Shown here: positions 47,104-56,934 of the stretch, in pieces
Position numbering within the stretch: position 1 is the first letter of the stretch
Layout: every line of letters begins with the position of its first letter
Origin: Choristoneura fumiferana
Taxonomy: Eukaryota > Arthropoda > Insecta > Lepidoptera > Tortricidae
Direction: 5' to 3'
Assembly: GCF_025370935.1 (NCBI RefSeq)
Contig: NC_133485.1
Location: forward strand, 10,697,814 to 10,761,813
Length of the DNA stretch: 64,000 nucleotides
Notes under the pieces: generated by a model
Told to the model about the DNA's origin: nothing
What the model saw: only the letters and a program-made list of their open reading frames with translations
Databases searched by the model: none
Translations under genes and position numbers: made by a program

Positions 47104-50100
47104 ATGTCGAAAGCGGAACCGGGAACTGAACTCTCAGAAGACGAAATAGAGCTTCAAATCGCTTTATCGCGTCGTAACTCCATATACGCTAGAATACAAA
47201 GCATTTACGAGTACTCAAAACGCGCTGAAGTTAACGAGCATGAAAGAGAATCTTTTCTATGTAATTGCATCAATTTAGATAATTTGCGTAATGACTTTCA
47301 AGACGCAAACAATAGATACATCTCTTTCAATTTAAAATTGAACCCTAAAATGAAGTTAGATGATCAATCATGGACCTCGTTTGAGGATTTATTTTGCCGC
47401 ATTAAGTATCAGTACACAAAAATGACGTCTTCTGAAAGTTTAAATAAATCGGCCGCCAATAATATGCCTAAGCAGCAGACTAGGTTACCGCCAATCGAGT
47501 TGATGTCATTCGACGGCGATATTCGCACTTGGCCGTGTTTTTACGCTAGTTTTAAGGCGACCGTCCATGACAACAACTCGCTGACTAAAGCAGAAAAATT
47601 ATATTATTTAATGGGCAAGTTATCAACAAAGGCCCAGTCCGCATTCGCCGGCACTACGCCGTGTGAAGAGAACTATGATCTCATACTTCGCTCGCTCGTT
47701 GAAAGGTACGAAGACAAGCGCATGCTAGCCTCAAGCTATTTAAACCAAATATTCGATTACCGGTCTTCGACATCCGCCTCTGTTCACAACTTGGAATCAT
47801 TCTCTGACAAATTTGTCTCTGCAGTTAATGCTTTGAAAAATCTAAAAATAGATAATTTAGCAGATTTCATATTGTTGCATGTCGCCCTTAAAAAGCTCGA
47901 CTCGGAAACAGTGAGATTGTTCGAGATGGATTCGCGAGACATTGAAATCCCGCAGTTAGATAGTTTGGTGAAATTCGTAAAGGGTCAACTGCGTGTTATG
48001 CATAATACCGATTCGAGTTCGAGTTCTAATAGTAACTCCGCGAGAAAGGCGACACCCCGTTTTTCCTCATCTGACAAACCGCTAAAAATTCCGCAGCCTC
48101 AGTCTTATGTCGCGGTTTCGGACTCGCAGAAGTGTTTATGTAATAATATTATACACGAACACTTATACAAATGTCCCGCGTTTTCGAGTATGAATCCCAG
48201 CAGCCGCTATAAATGTGTAAAAACGCGCAACGCTTGCATTAACTGTTTGAGTATTAGGCACAGGACTGGCAGTTGCCAGTCAAATATCGCGTGTAAAGTG
48301 TGTGCTCTAAAGCATCATTCACTTTTACACTTCGAACCACGTAACTCGAACGCGACCGCACCTATCACAAACCACGCGCTGGCCGTTGCCGACAACTTCG
48401 CGTCTTTGAACTCACCGCCGCCGCCGCTTTTGGTACACGCCGCCGCTGCCACATCGCCCGCGCCGCTATCGCCGTCTTTGTCGCACGCGCACCTCGCTAC
48501 ACCGGCGCGCGATACGCACACCGATTATGAGTATGATTATGAGAATACGGACGCTCCGCTATGTAACACGTCCATTGCCGCGCCGCCGCAGACCGCTAAC
48601 TCCGACAAAAACATACGCGCACATGGCAAGCAATGTACGTCGCCGGTTACGGTATTACTCGCTACAGCTGTAGTTATGGTTCTCGATAAAAATAATAAAC
48701 AACATTTCGTGCGTTGTCTTTTAGATAGTGCTTCGCAAAGCCATTTTATTACTGCAGATTGTTGCAATCGCTTGGGATTAAATCAACCTGATCCAAACAA
48801 TGCATATACCAAAGTAAAGGGCATCGGCGGAACGGAAAAACCTGTTAAGGGTTCCGTCAATTTTTATTTTTCGTCTCGATTTAATTTAGACGTTCGATAT
48901 AACGTTTCCTCGCTTATTGTCGATAATATTACAGACAACTTACCTACCGCGTGTGTCGACACTGCGGCGCTGCCGTATCTAAAAGGCCTACCTTTGGCCG
49001 ACGAGTCGTTCCACATTCCCGGCCGCATCGACGTGCTGATTGGGGCCTCGCTGTTTCCGCAGTTGCTGCTGCCGGGTTTGGTCAGCAGTAACACTTCCGC
49101 GCCTCCCGCTATACAAACCGTGTTAGGCTACGTTATTATGGGGACGGTCCCCACACTACCGGTACCGCAACACAAAACTCCGCTTTGCTGTTTTGTCCAG
49201 TGCAGCAATGAACCGGAATCTGTCGATTCGGCATTAAAGAAATTTTGGGAGATTGACGAATCACCCGTCACAAAACCCATCAGTACGCAGTCATATGAGG
49301 AACTCGAATGTGAACATTTCTTTCGCGAGACTACCGAACGCGATGTTAATAGTGGTAGGTATACCGTCGCGTTGCCGTTTCGCTCGGACGTATTCTCTTT
49401 AGGAAACTCGATAGATGCCGCGCGTAAACGATATTTCTGTCTCGAAAGAAAGTTAGATTCCGCACCCGCCTTACGCTCCGCTTATAATGACGTCATCCGC
49501 GAGTATGTTGATAATGGGTATTTATCCCCGGTTCCTGTCACCGATGACGATGATAGTCACCCTGATTATGTCATTCCGCATCATCCCGTTGTTCGCTTAG
49601 ACAAGGCGACAACCAAAGTACGTATGGTTTTGGACGCTAGCTGCAAAACTCGTTCGGACGTGTCACTTAACGACGTCTTGCATAGCGGCTCGAACCTACA
49701 GGGTGATTTATTTACAATAATTCTAAATTTTCGCTTGTTCGCCGTCGCGCTTTCAGCGGACTGCCGACAGATGTTTCTTCAAATTGGAGTACGTGAAAGC
49801 GACCGTCGCTTTCAGCGTATTATGTACCGGTTTAGTTCAAATGAACCGTTGGTCTTATACCAGTTTAATCGCGTATGTTTCGGTCTAAAATCGAGCCCGT
49901 ATCACGCGTTACGCACGGTACAGCAGCTAGTTATCGACGATGGTCACATGTACCCTGAAGCTCGCGATGTCGCTTCAAGTTCGCTTTACATGGACGATAT
50001 AGTACACAGTGTGGGGTCGGAGTCTCAAGCCGTTGAGGTCGCGCGTCAACTGATTCAGCTCTTTAAGGGGGGTCAGTTTGATCTGGTCAAATGGACCAGT

Positions 50101-51201
50101 AACTCGCAAATTGTGCTGGATAGTATACCAGCGTCTCATAAGGTTTCAGAGCAATTAGAATTCGAAAAGTCTATGGAACAGAAAGTTCTTGGATTACGCT
50201 GGTCTAGATCTGATGATTGTTTTCGATTCCAAATCTCCGCGCCCGAGACCAAGTGCACTAAGCGTACGATCTTGTCAACAGTAGCTCGATTATGGGATTT
50301 GATGGGTTTCGTCGCTCCTGTCGTATTGTATGCCAAGCTGCTTATCAAGGAGCTGTGGTTATTAAAGCTGGGATGGGACGATGCACCTCCCCGTCATATA
50401 ATAAATATGTGGCATAAATTTTGCTCCGATCTTCCGCGATTAAACGACTTCCAAATACCGCGTCATATAGGTGTTAGTAATAATTGTGTTGTTCGATTGC
50501 TAGGCTTTTCAGACGCTAGCGAGCGTGCCTATGGCGCGGTCATTTACGCTCACATCACTCGTGCCAATAATGTCACCACGCAATTATTGTGTGCTAAATC
50601 AAAGGTATCACCTGTCAAACCTTTGTCCGTCGCTAGACTTGAGCTTTGTGGCGCCGAGTTATTAGCGAAGTTACTTCGCCGTGTACATGATACGTACAAT
50701 CCGCGTTACAACATATCAGCTATTTATGCTTTCACGGATTCCAAAGTGACTCTTTGCTGGTTGAATTCCTCTCCACACCGATGGCAGACGTTCGTAGCAA
50801 ATCGTGTTGTTAAAACAATCGACAATATTCCCGCTGAATATTTTTATCATGTTGCCGGTACTGATAATCCCGCAGACTGTTTGTCGAGAGGTTTAACACC
50901 TGATAAATTGATCGGTCATCCATTGTGGCTACATGGACCTTCGTGGGCCAGTTTAGATCCCAGCCAGTGGCCTATAAATAAGGTAGATGTGGCTGACGTT
51001 GACGTCATACCTGAAGAAAAGATTCACGCTCATCCGATCATCGCTGATAAAGAATGGGATTCTGTCTTACTTGCGCTAGCTGAACGGGTTTCATCGTGGT
51101 CTAAATTAATTCGTATAATCGTTTTTATGTGCCGATTCGTGAATCGGATTCCGCGTCGAAGTTCTCTCGCTGTCACACCCGTCCGATATGGATTTTGCTG
51201 A
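47104..51201 (+). CDS. BEL/Pao Gag-protease-RT-RNase H polyprotein
   Basis: 1365 residues, starting at the first ATG after the leader. Residues 1-125 are charged and helical. A DUF1759-type Gag domain starts near F136 (FDGDIRTW). A Cys/His-rich region (344-405, with CINC, CKVC and HH) is a degenerate nucleic-acid-binding part, followed by a Pro/Ala linker. The aspartyl protease has LLDSAS at D541, with DSA in place of the usual DTG/DSG, a variant found in this superfamily. RT follows, with VALSADCRQMF and the YMDD box at 962-965. RNase H has GFSDAS (D1137) and FTDSK (D1212). The frame stops at 51201, just after RNase H and before the integrase, which lies in the +1 frame. It would give particle proteins and reverse transcription enzymes, acting in the cytoplasm. 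Confidence 0.93.
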   Translation: MSKAEPGTELSEDEIELQIALSRRNSIYARIQSIYEYSKRAEVNEHERESFLCNCINLDNLRNDFQDANNRYISFNLKLNPKMKLDDQSWTSFEDLFCRIKYQYTKMTSSESLNKSAANNMPKQQTRLPPIELMSFDGDIRTWPCFYASFKATVHDNNSLTKAEKLYYLMGKLSTKAQSAFAGTTPCEENYDLILRSLVERYEDKRMLASSYLNQIFDYRSSTSASVHNLESFSDKFVSAVNALKNLKIDNLADFILLHVALKKLDSETVRLFEMDSRDIEIPQLDSLVKFVKGQLRVMHNTDSSSSSNSNSARKATPRFSSSDKPLKIPQPQSYVAVSDSQKCLCNNIIHEHLYKCPAFSSMNPSSRYKCVKTRNACINCLSIRHRTGSCQSNIACKVCALKHHSLLHFEPRNSNATAPITNHALAVADNFASLNSPPPPLLVHAAAATSPAPLSPSLSHAHLATPARDTHTDYEYDYENTDAPLCNTSIAAPPQTANSDKNIRAHGKQCTSPVTVLLATAVVMVLDKNNKQHFVRCLLDSASQSHFITADCCNRLGLNQPDPNNAYTKVKGIGGTEKPVKGSVNFYFSSRFNLDVRYNVSSLIVDNITDNLPTACVDTAALPYLKGLPLADESFHIPGRIDVLIGASLFPQLLLPGLVSSNTSAPPAIQTVLGYVIMGTVPTLPVPQHKTPLCCFVQCSNEPESVDSALKKFWEIDESPVTKPISTQSYEELECEHFFRETTERDVNSGRYTVALPFRSDVFSLGNSIDAARKRYFCLERKLDSAPALRSAYNDVIREYVDNGYLSPVPVTDDDDSHPDYVIPHHPVVRLDKATTKVRMVLDASCKTRSDVSLNDVLHSGSNLQGDLFTIILNFRLFAVALSADCRQMFLQIGVRESDRRFQRIMYRFSSNEPLVLYQFNRVCFGLKSSPYHALRTVQQLVIDDGHMYPEARDVASSSLYMDDIVHSVGSESQAVEVARQLIQLFKGGQFDLVKWTSNSQIVLDSIPASHKVSEQLEFEKSMEQKVLGLRWSRSDDCFRFQISAPETKCTKRTILSTVARLWDLMGFVAPVVLYAKLLIKELWLLKLGWDDAPPRHIINMWHKFCSDLPRLNDFQIPRHIGVSNNCVVRLLGFSDASERAYGAVIYAHITRANNVTTQLLCAKSKVSPVKPLSVARLELCGAELLAKLLRRVHDTYNPRYNISAIYAFTDSKVTLCWLNSSPHRWQTFVANRVVKTIDNIPAEYFYHVAGTDNPADCLSRGLTPDKLIGHPLWLHGPSWASLDPSQWPINKVDVADVDVIPEEKIHAHPIIADKEWDSVLLALAERVSSWSKLIRIIVFMCRFVNRIPRRSSLAVTPVRYGFC

Positions 51202-52540
51202 AAAATTGTTGTTGTCTCATGTGCAACGGAAGCACTTCTTTAAAGACATAATTAATTTGAAACAAGGCAAGGATTGTTCTATAGCTCTCATGAAACTTAA
51301 ACCGTTTATGGATAAGGATGTTATTCGAGTAGGTGGGCGATTAGCTTATTCTGCTGAAAGTTTCGACATAAAACATCCAATTGTGTTGCCGCGACGAGAC
51401 AAGGTAGTAGAGTTACTCATAGATTACAATCATAAAAAATATTTACACGCTGGTCCGGAACTTTTAATGTCGCTGCTACGGGAAAAATACTGGATTCTAT
51501 CTGCCAGACAGATTATTCGTTATAAAATTCACAAATGTAACATTTGTTTTAGACTTAGACCTCGACCGGGGCTTGCTCCAATCATGAGCGATCTCCCGCA
51601 ACAACGCGTCGTTCCGGCTTCTAAAGCCTTCGCACACACTGGCTGCGATTATGCTGGTCCCATACAATATACTCCTATTCGCGGTAGAGGTGTAAAGAGT
51701 CGTAAGGCCTATTTATGTATTTTTACATGTTTAACCACCCGAGCGATTCACGTCGAGTTAGCGACAGATTTGACAACTGTCAGTTTTGTGTCTGCACTTA
51801 AACGTTTCTTGTCGCGACGTGGTCCTGTGCAGTTTATGTATTCGGACAACGCTACTAATTTTAAAGGCACGAGCCGTTATCTCCGCGATTTATATAATTT
51901 TCTTAATAAAGAATATCGTCCGCGCTTCGAAGAGGAACTCACAGAAAGTCGTATTTCATGGAAATTTATCCCACCAGCTTCTCCACACTTTGGCGGCTGC
52001 TGGGAATCTATGGTTAAAAATGTAAAAACTCACTTATTTAAAGCGATAGGCCAACAAATTCTGTCCTATGAAGAATTAGTGACTATTCTTGCTCAGATCG
52101 AGTGTCTGTTAAATTCGAGACCTCTTACGGTGCTTAGCGCCGATCCGTCAGAGCCTACGGCTTTAACTCCTGCACATTTTCTTCATACCGCGCCTCTTTA
52201 TTCGCTTCCCGCCCCGGTAGTGGATTCTACACCAGAACACCTGCTTGAAAGACATTCATTGTTGGATAGGATGGTACAGTCCTTTTGGAAAAGGTGGCGA
52301 AGCGAATACCTCCATAGATTACAGACGAGACAAAAATGGAATAAAGCTAATAGTACTGTTAAGGAAGGCACGATTGTTGTTATTAATGATGAGAATTCTC
52401 CACCACTATCGTGGCCTCTCGGCATCGTAGAAATATTGCATCCATCAAAAGATGGCAATATACGCGTAGTCTCAGTCAGAACGGCTAAAGGGTCTTTAGT
52501 TCGTCCGGTTGTCCGTTTATGTCCTATACCAACTCAATAA
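51188..52540 (+). CDS. BEL/Pao integrase with C-terminal DUF5641-like domain
   Basis: 450 residues in the +1 frame relative to the upstream polyprotein, overlapping it by 14 nt. A zinc-binding HHCC module is visible (H82, H87, C117, C120). The catalytic core has acidic residues D154 (GCDYAG), D220 (YSDNAT) and E273 (GGCWES). The C-terminal part (FWKRWRSEYL ... WPLGIVEI) is the DUF5641-type tail of BEL integrases. In most BEL/Pao elements this is continuous with RT and RNase H, so the ATG at 51188 may not be a real start. Expression would need frameshifting, or the copy carries a one-base indel. It would insert the cDNA into nuclear DNA. Confidence 0.9.
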   Translation: MDFAEKLLLSHVQRKHFFKDIINLKQGKDCSIALMKLKPFMDKDVIRVGGRLAYSAESFDIKHPIVLPRRDKVVELLIDYNHKKYLHAGPELLMSLLREKYWILSARQIIRYKIHKCNICFRLRPRPGLAPIMSDLPQQRVVPASKAFAHTGCDYAGPIQYTPIRGRGVKSRKAYLCIFTCLTTRAIHVELATDLTTVSFVSALKRFLSRRGPVQFMYSDNATNFKGTSRYLRDLYNFLNKEYRPRFEEELTESRISWKFIPPASPHFGGCWESMVKNVKTHLFKAIGQQILSYEELVTILAQIECLLNSRPLTVLSADPSEPTALTPAHFLHTAPLYSLPAPVVDSTPEHLLERHSLLDRMVQSFWKRWRSEYLHRLQTRQKWNKANSTVKEGTIVVINDENSPPLSWPLGIVEILHPSKDGNIRVVSVRTAKGSLVRPVVRLCPIPTQ

Positions 52541-52710
52541 ACATTTAATATTTTTATTCTTATTCTAATACATCTCGGAATGATTATTCCTTCTCTAAAT
52601 TTAATGGTATTAGACTTAAGTATTTCTTTTTTCTTTCGTTTCAAATTAGAATCGTTTCTTTTTTTTTCTTTCTCTTAAAGAATCGTTTATTTTCTTAAAG
52701 GTGACCCTTT

Positions 52711-52723
52711 AAGGCGGGGGGAA
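52711..52723 (+). promoter_or_regulatory. BEL/Pao polypurine tract
   Basis: AAGGCGGGGGGAA directly abuts the 3' LTR, the expected position for plus-strand DNA priming. Confidence 0.85.
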
Positions 52724-53317
52724 TGTTGACGCCAGTTTCATTTTTTAATATTTTTAAATGTACGTATGTTGAGCAACGCCATCTAACGAGCGCTGCTAAG
52801 ATTAAAATTCCCGCGCGCCGCCCGCGCGAAAAAGCATTTAGTCAAAACTGTTTCCCTTATTTCTAAAAAATAGAATGCACGAGCTGTTTCCTTCTCCTAT
52901 CCCATTCCCTCACAACCTCAGCGTATACGCGCGAAAGAGATGACTATCTACGCCCTCAATCGGAAGTGGCCGAAATCCTTTGGATCGGGAAGACGAAGGA
53001 AGATGGCGCTTTGACAACAGACAGTCGCAAATATCCTTCGCTGCGCGTGCCATCGCCGCCGGCGTCGCTTCGCCAAAATTAGTGAAAATTGACATTATTC
53101 TGGTAATCGAGAGCTCTCGCAACACGAATTGTGCATGTACAGTGAATTGTGTATTGAAGAAGTGGAATGGTCCAGCCTGAGCGACCCAGGACTCCGGACC
53201 CAGCCCATCATTCTGCCCTCCTAACCTAATCAAATTATTAGGCACATCTCGCAAAAGGTAAATTTTCCTTATAAACCTACAGTCCACTCAACTCCTTTAA
53301 ATGCAATGGCAGCTCCA
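52724..53317 (+). repeat. BEL/Pao 3' LTR
   Basis: 594 bp, same sequence as the 5' LTR by direct reading. Followed by the GTCAA target duplication. Confidence 0.95.
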
Positions 53318-53348
53318 GTCAATATTATTCATGTCATGTTTGAGAAAA

Positions 53349-53605
53349 TGCAAATTTTCATTAAAAGCGAACGTACGGCCATCTAACACCTAAAAAAATG
53401 TTTGAAAATGATGAGTGGGTTTAAAAAAATTTTGAAAAAAGTAAAACTCAGTAAGTAGGTAGGTATTATCAACATGTACTTAATTCTTCAGACATCTGTG
53501 ACACTAACACCCTCGTAATAGTAATTTTATGGGATGTCAGACAGAACGGTTTCGTGTAGGTAAGTCATTTCTCATTTACTACTTGTAGGCTTCTTATATA
53601 TCCTT
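53349..53605. other. Right remnant of the interrupted GGTTCCG copy, then AT-rich spacer
   Basis: TGCAAATTTTCATTAAAA at 53349-53367 matches the middle of the family copy at 16160-16735. Similarity fades to the right. Confidence 0.4.
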
Positions 53606-53610
53606 CTTTT

Positions 53611-53690
53611 TAACCCCCGACGCAAAAAGAGGGGTGTTATAAGTTTGAACCGCTATGTGTGTTGTATGTGTGTCTGTATCGCTGCAACAG
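53611..53690 (+). repeat. Fragment of an AACCCCCGACGCAAAAAGAGG-type repeat
   Basis: AACCCCCGACGCAAAAAGAG, then GGGTGTTATAAGTTTGA and a TGTGTGT-rich run is a terminal block I know from dispersed lepidopteran repeats. Only one end is present. Confidence 0.45.
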
Positions 53691-54785
53691 TAACGCGGCG
53701 ATAGAGGTAGTATTATCAATTGTATTATGCAGTACGGAAACGTATGAACTAACGTTCGAACGCAGCGTCACTGTCGCCATGTTGTCGCAAGAACTGCCGC
53801 GCAATCGCTGCATGAGATTCGCACGTGGTTTTTTGAGGTTATTTTTGAATGGAAATCTGGAAATAAACAACAAAACTGACACCGGAAAGTCGGCTGCTCG
53901 GAAGCCAATCTGCGTCAGAGCCGCTGCGATCTGACGCAGCGACTCTGACGCTGCGGCCGTTGCGATAGAGCCGTCTGTCGGAAGTCTACCTTATCAGTGC
54001 TCTGTCTCTCCGTGTCCGACAAGAGAGACAGGGATAAGAGTTGCGCAATTACGTGGCTGTAGCACGGCGCTGAGTAGCCGAGCTGCAGGAGCGCTGGCGC
54101 GCAGTTCACGGTTGACTTTCCGTTGGAACTCTCCTTGACAAGGAACTACGGATTAGTTCGAAACATTCGGTATACCTGCTTAAGGCGGTTATCACACTGC
54201 TTTGTCGCTAGCGCTACCACAAAATGCGTTGTAGCCACGTAGTACTTGCGCAACTCTTGAACTGATAACGTAGCCAACTACGTCTCTGCCCCTTTCGTCA
54301 ACACTTCCCATGCACTGAGCAGGCATTACAGCATGCTGGCACCTATATTATTATACGGTAGATACCCATGGTTACGTACTACAGAATCGCGTGCCCAAGT
54401 TACATATTGTTACTAAGAACAGAAGGCATTGCCGTTCACGGAGATTTTAAGTCCCATTGTAGTATGGTCATAATAACGGCCATCGCATTGGTGGGTTGCG
54501 GAGGTCATCCAGACATCTTAACTTTATACGGAACAATAAACTTAAATGGCAAGGATGGAACCATACCTAATCCAGCCTAGGTATTAGGTACATATAAAGA
54601 ACTCATACTTACCTACTAATTGATAACCACTAAAATCATTTCATTTAAAATTTAATCCGAGCTTTCCTATAGAAAATCATCGTGTGAAGTTTCTAATGCG
54701 CACTGGCCGGCATGGGAAGTACAGCTCAAGCTCTCATTTCTGATAGGAAACTTGTGCCCCGCTGTTGTTTTGGGTGCTTTAGATA
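53691..54785. other. GC-rich stretch of unknown nature containing a strong hairpin
   Basis: At 53912-53951 GCGTCAGAG-C-CGCTGCG pairs with CGCAGCG-A-CTCTGACGC around a 6-base loop (16 pairs, one mismatch). A second hairpin (CTGTCTCTC/GAGAGACAG) follows near 54000-54035. Open frames here have no domain or splice support. It could be a repeat, a promoter or a noncoding exon. Confidence 0.4.
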
Positions 54786-54791
54786 GGATAA

Positions 54792-55020
54792 CTAGCTTTT
54801 TGCCCGCGGTTTCGCCCGCGTGGAATTCGGTTATCGCGCGCTGTTCCCTCGGGAATGGTGCATTTTTCCGGGATAAAAAGTTAGCCTATGTACTCTCTGG
54901 CCCCATGAACTATCTCTATGCGATAATCACGTCAATCCGTAGCTCCGTTTCGACGTGAAAGGACGACAAACATATACACAAACACACACACCTTTCGCAT
55001 TTAATAATTATTAGTATGGA
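54792..55020 (-). mobile_element. Helitron-like non-autonomous element
   Basis: On the minus strand it starts TCCATACTAATAATTATTAA and ends GCAAAAAGCTAG. It is flanked by A on the 5' side and T on the 3' side, as expected for Helitrons, which insert between A and T without duplication. A CGCGG..CCGCG hairpin lies just before the CTAG. The interior (GGGATAAAAAGTTAGCC) matches a family abundant in Lepidoptera. Confidence 0.75.
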
Positions 55021-55131
55021 TATGGTGGATAGGATGAGCCACTAAAACCCCAATCTTCTTGCTCCAAGCATTCTTTATGTCAACTGAATAAGCATTACAT
55101 GGCACTACAGCCTACTTCCTATTGCTTCCTA

Positions 55132-55292
55132 TCCTACTAATATATTATAAATGTGAAAGTTTGTGAAGATGAAATTCGGTATACAGATAGTTCGAGTCCC
55201 GGATAAGGGTAGCTTTTATCCGGAAATTGCATAGTTCCCGCGGGATAGCGATAAACTATTACTACGCGGACGGAGTCGCGGACAACAGCTAG
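55132..55292 (+). mobile_element. Helitron-like non-autonomous element, opposite orientation
   Basis: It starts TCCTACTAATATATTATAAA and ends ACAACAGCTAG, with A before and T after. A GCGG..GTCGCGG hairpin-forming segment precedes the CTAG. It is shorter than the minus-strand copy 111 bp to the left, by internal deletion. Confidence 0.75.
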
Positions 55293-55449
55293 TACTTATA
55301 TAAAGTAGGTAAATGTGTTATCATTATTTCACAAAATAGTATTTTAGCTCCATCAATCTACAGCGCATTTTGCAGTGATTTAGATGTCAGATCATAATTT
55401 GCGCCCACACGCACCGTTGCAGATAAGAAGTTCATATCTCGAAAGATTT

Positions 55450-55459
55450 NNNNNNNNNN
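55450..55459. other. Assembly gap (10 N)
   Basis: Ten N bases interrupt the sequence. Copy B of the duplicated segment begins at once on the right side. Confidence 0.99.
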
Positions 55460-55802
55460 AGAGCTTATTAAAACAGATGAAACTAGAATTCAGTACTTTT
55501 TTTAGTTCCTGCATACGAGGGGTTAAGAACAATGCACAAGATTACTAAAAACGCGTATTATTTTGCTCGTTTTGTATCCTACACTCTTTAGTGTAAACGT
55601 AAATATTTACGAGGTGATGTTTATGTATGAGGGCCCCGTTTATGTCTAATTTCACAGAACGTAGTTTTTAGTTTTATTATGTGGGTAATTAAACATTATG
55701 ATTCGTACAAAAATTACAAGAGAATTACACTTAGTAGGTATTCGCATAACAAAAATGAGTTAATTTAGAAAGTTTCTCGATCGAAAATCGAAAAATAACT
55801 AT

Positions 55803-55947
55803 TTTATTTATTTATTTAATAAAGCCATAAATTATATGTATAAGGTACATGCTGATGTTATGCAATACAGGTAGAATCAATATAATTTTACCCAGTGGGT
55901 GTAGCTAGATACATTTCACTTAATAACTAACAGTTAAAATTATCTAT
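55803..55947 (-). mobile_element. Retroposon insertion present only in copy B
   Basis: 145 bp absent from copy A at 26777. On the minus strand it ends in an ATTAAATAAATAAATAAA tail, so it is a 3' end in reverse orientation. The flanking duplication is imperfect (AAAATAACTAT versus AAAATTATCTAT). Confidence 0.7.
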
Positions 55948-56087
55948 CTTTTGAAAGCGGCATATTTGTACTTGCATTTTGGCAACCTCGTTATAAATGC
56001 ATTTCACTACGTCAAAGATTTAAGCTCTTGCCGAGTTGCAAATAACTTTTAGAAATTGCAAAAAGTTATAGGTAACATCTGAATGTA

Positions 56088-56315
56088 GAATTAGAATTAG
56101 AATTATTGTTATTACTTTATTTTTAATGTGAAGCTTCTTTTATATTTCTTGACGTCGCTTTGTAATTTATATTGACATTGTTTCCTCAATTAATGTATTT
56201 TTTCTCATGTACATTTTTTTTGTTGTTTTTGTAATTAATGTGTGAGTGTTTTGGTTTTGTACTGTAAGCTTGCATGTGTTTTATTCAATAAATAAATAAA
56301 TAAATAAATAAAGTA
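56088..56315 (+). mobile_element. LINE 3' end insertion present only in copy B
   Basis: About 228 bp absent from copy A. It consists of a T-rich 3' UTR-like body (GACGTCGCTTTGTAATTTAT, then CTGTAAGCTTGCATGTG), CAATAAATAAATAAATAAA and flanking AAGTA-like bases. 5'-truncated and noncoding. Confidence 0.75.
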
Positions 56316-56373
56316 AAGTAAACTTGTGGATGTAGAATGTAATAAAAAAAAACTTATATAATTTAAATATTTA

Positions 56374-56545
56374 CCGGAAGACGAAGCGTTGGCAGGCCTC
56401 CCACCAGGTGGACTGACGACATCGTGAGAGTAGCGGGAAACCGGTGGATGCAAGTGGCGAGTTGTCGTTCATTGTGGCGTTCTAAGGGGGAGGCCTTTGT
56501 CCAGCAGTGGACGTCTTCGGGCTGATGATGATGATGATGATGATG
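56374..56545 (+). mobile_element. RTE-type LINE 3' end insertion present only in copy B
   Basis: The insert encodes the C-terminus of an RTE endonuclease-RT (GRPPTRWTDDIVRVAG, NRWMQVASCRSLWRSK, GEAFVQQWTSSG). Its stop is the first TGA of the (TGA)n tail. The 14-bp duplication AATTTAAATATTTA flanks it at 56360-56373 and 56546-56559. Copy A has the empty site at 26984-26997 with one difference. Confidence 0.92.
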
Positions 56546-56576
56546 AATTTAAATATTTAACATTACAACCTTTTAT

Positions 56577-56795
56577 TTAGTATCACCTGTTCCGTTGTCT
56601 GTGTGTAGTCGAATTGACTTGAAATTTGGCATACTTAAGTAAATTGCGTGACAATACGAGTACAATAATCTGGTAGTGACTTCCTGGTAGTCCGTCTAGG
56701 ATCGTCTCTGCAGGACGAAACTATTCAACGGTTAATAGCAATCGACTAGAAATTTGGTATGAAAATGTAGTTTGGGTGACAATGCAAGTAAAATG
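56577..56795 (+). repeat. Dispersed repeat R1 (in copy B)
   Basis: Counterpart of 27006-27265, with a short internal deletion (the CAAGTTAAATTCGACC part is missing). Confidence 0.6.
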
Positions 56796-56934
56796 ACAAA
56801 AAGTACAGTCAGCATAAAAATTGTACTAAAAATGTTTTATTATAAAACTTATTTTTTGATGTGGTTGGTGACGCCCTCTCTTGGGTTCCAACTATTGCAC
56901 GGAATGTAGCACTAAATTAGAGTCAAATAGCTGA

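Larger units (their letters stand above)
45618..53322 (+). mobile_element. Complete young BEL/Pao LTR retrotransposon
   Basis: Two 594-bp LTRs (TGTT...TCCA) read as identical over their full length. They are flanked by the 5-bp duplication GTCAA (45618-45622, 53318-53322), typical of BEL/Pao. Between them are a long leader, a gag-protease-RT-RNase H frame, an integrase frame and a polypurine tract. Domain order PR-RT-RH-IN and the YMDD RT motif fit the BEL/Pao superfamily. There is no envelope-like frame after the integrase. Identical LTRs imply a very recent insertion. The only visible defect is a +1 frame change near 51181. Confidence 0.95.

Noticed and set aside
47104..52540. Endogenous retrovirus with envelope
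   Set aside because: No open frame follows the integrase before the 3' LTR, and domain order and target duplication fit BEL/Pao.
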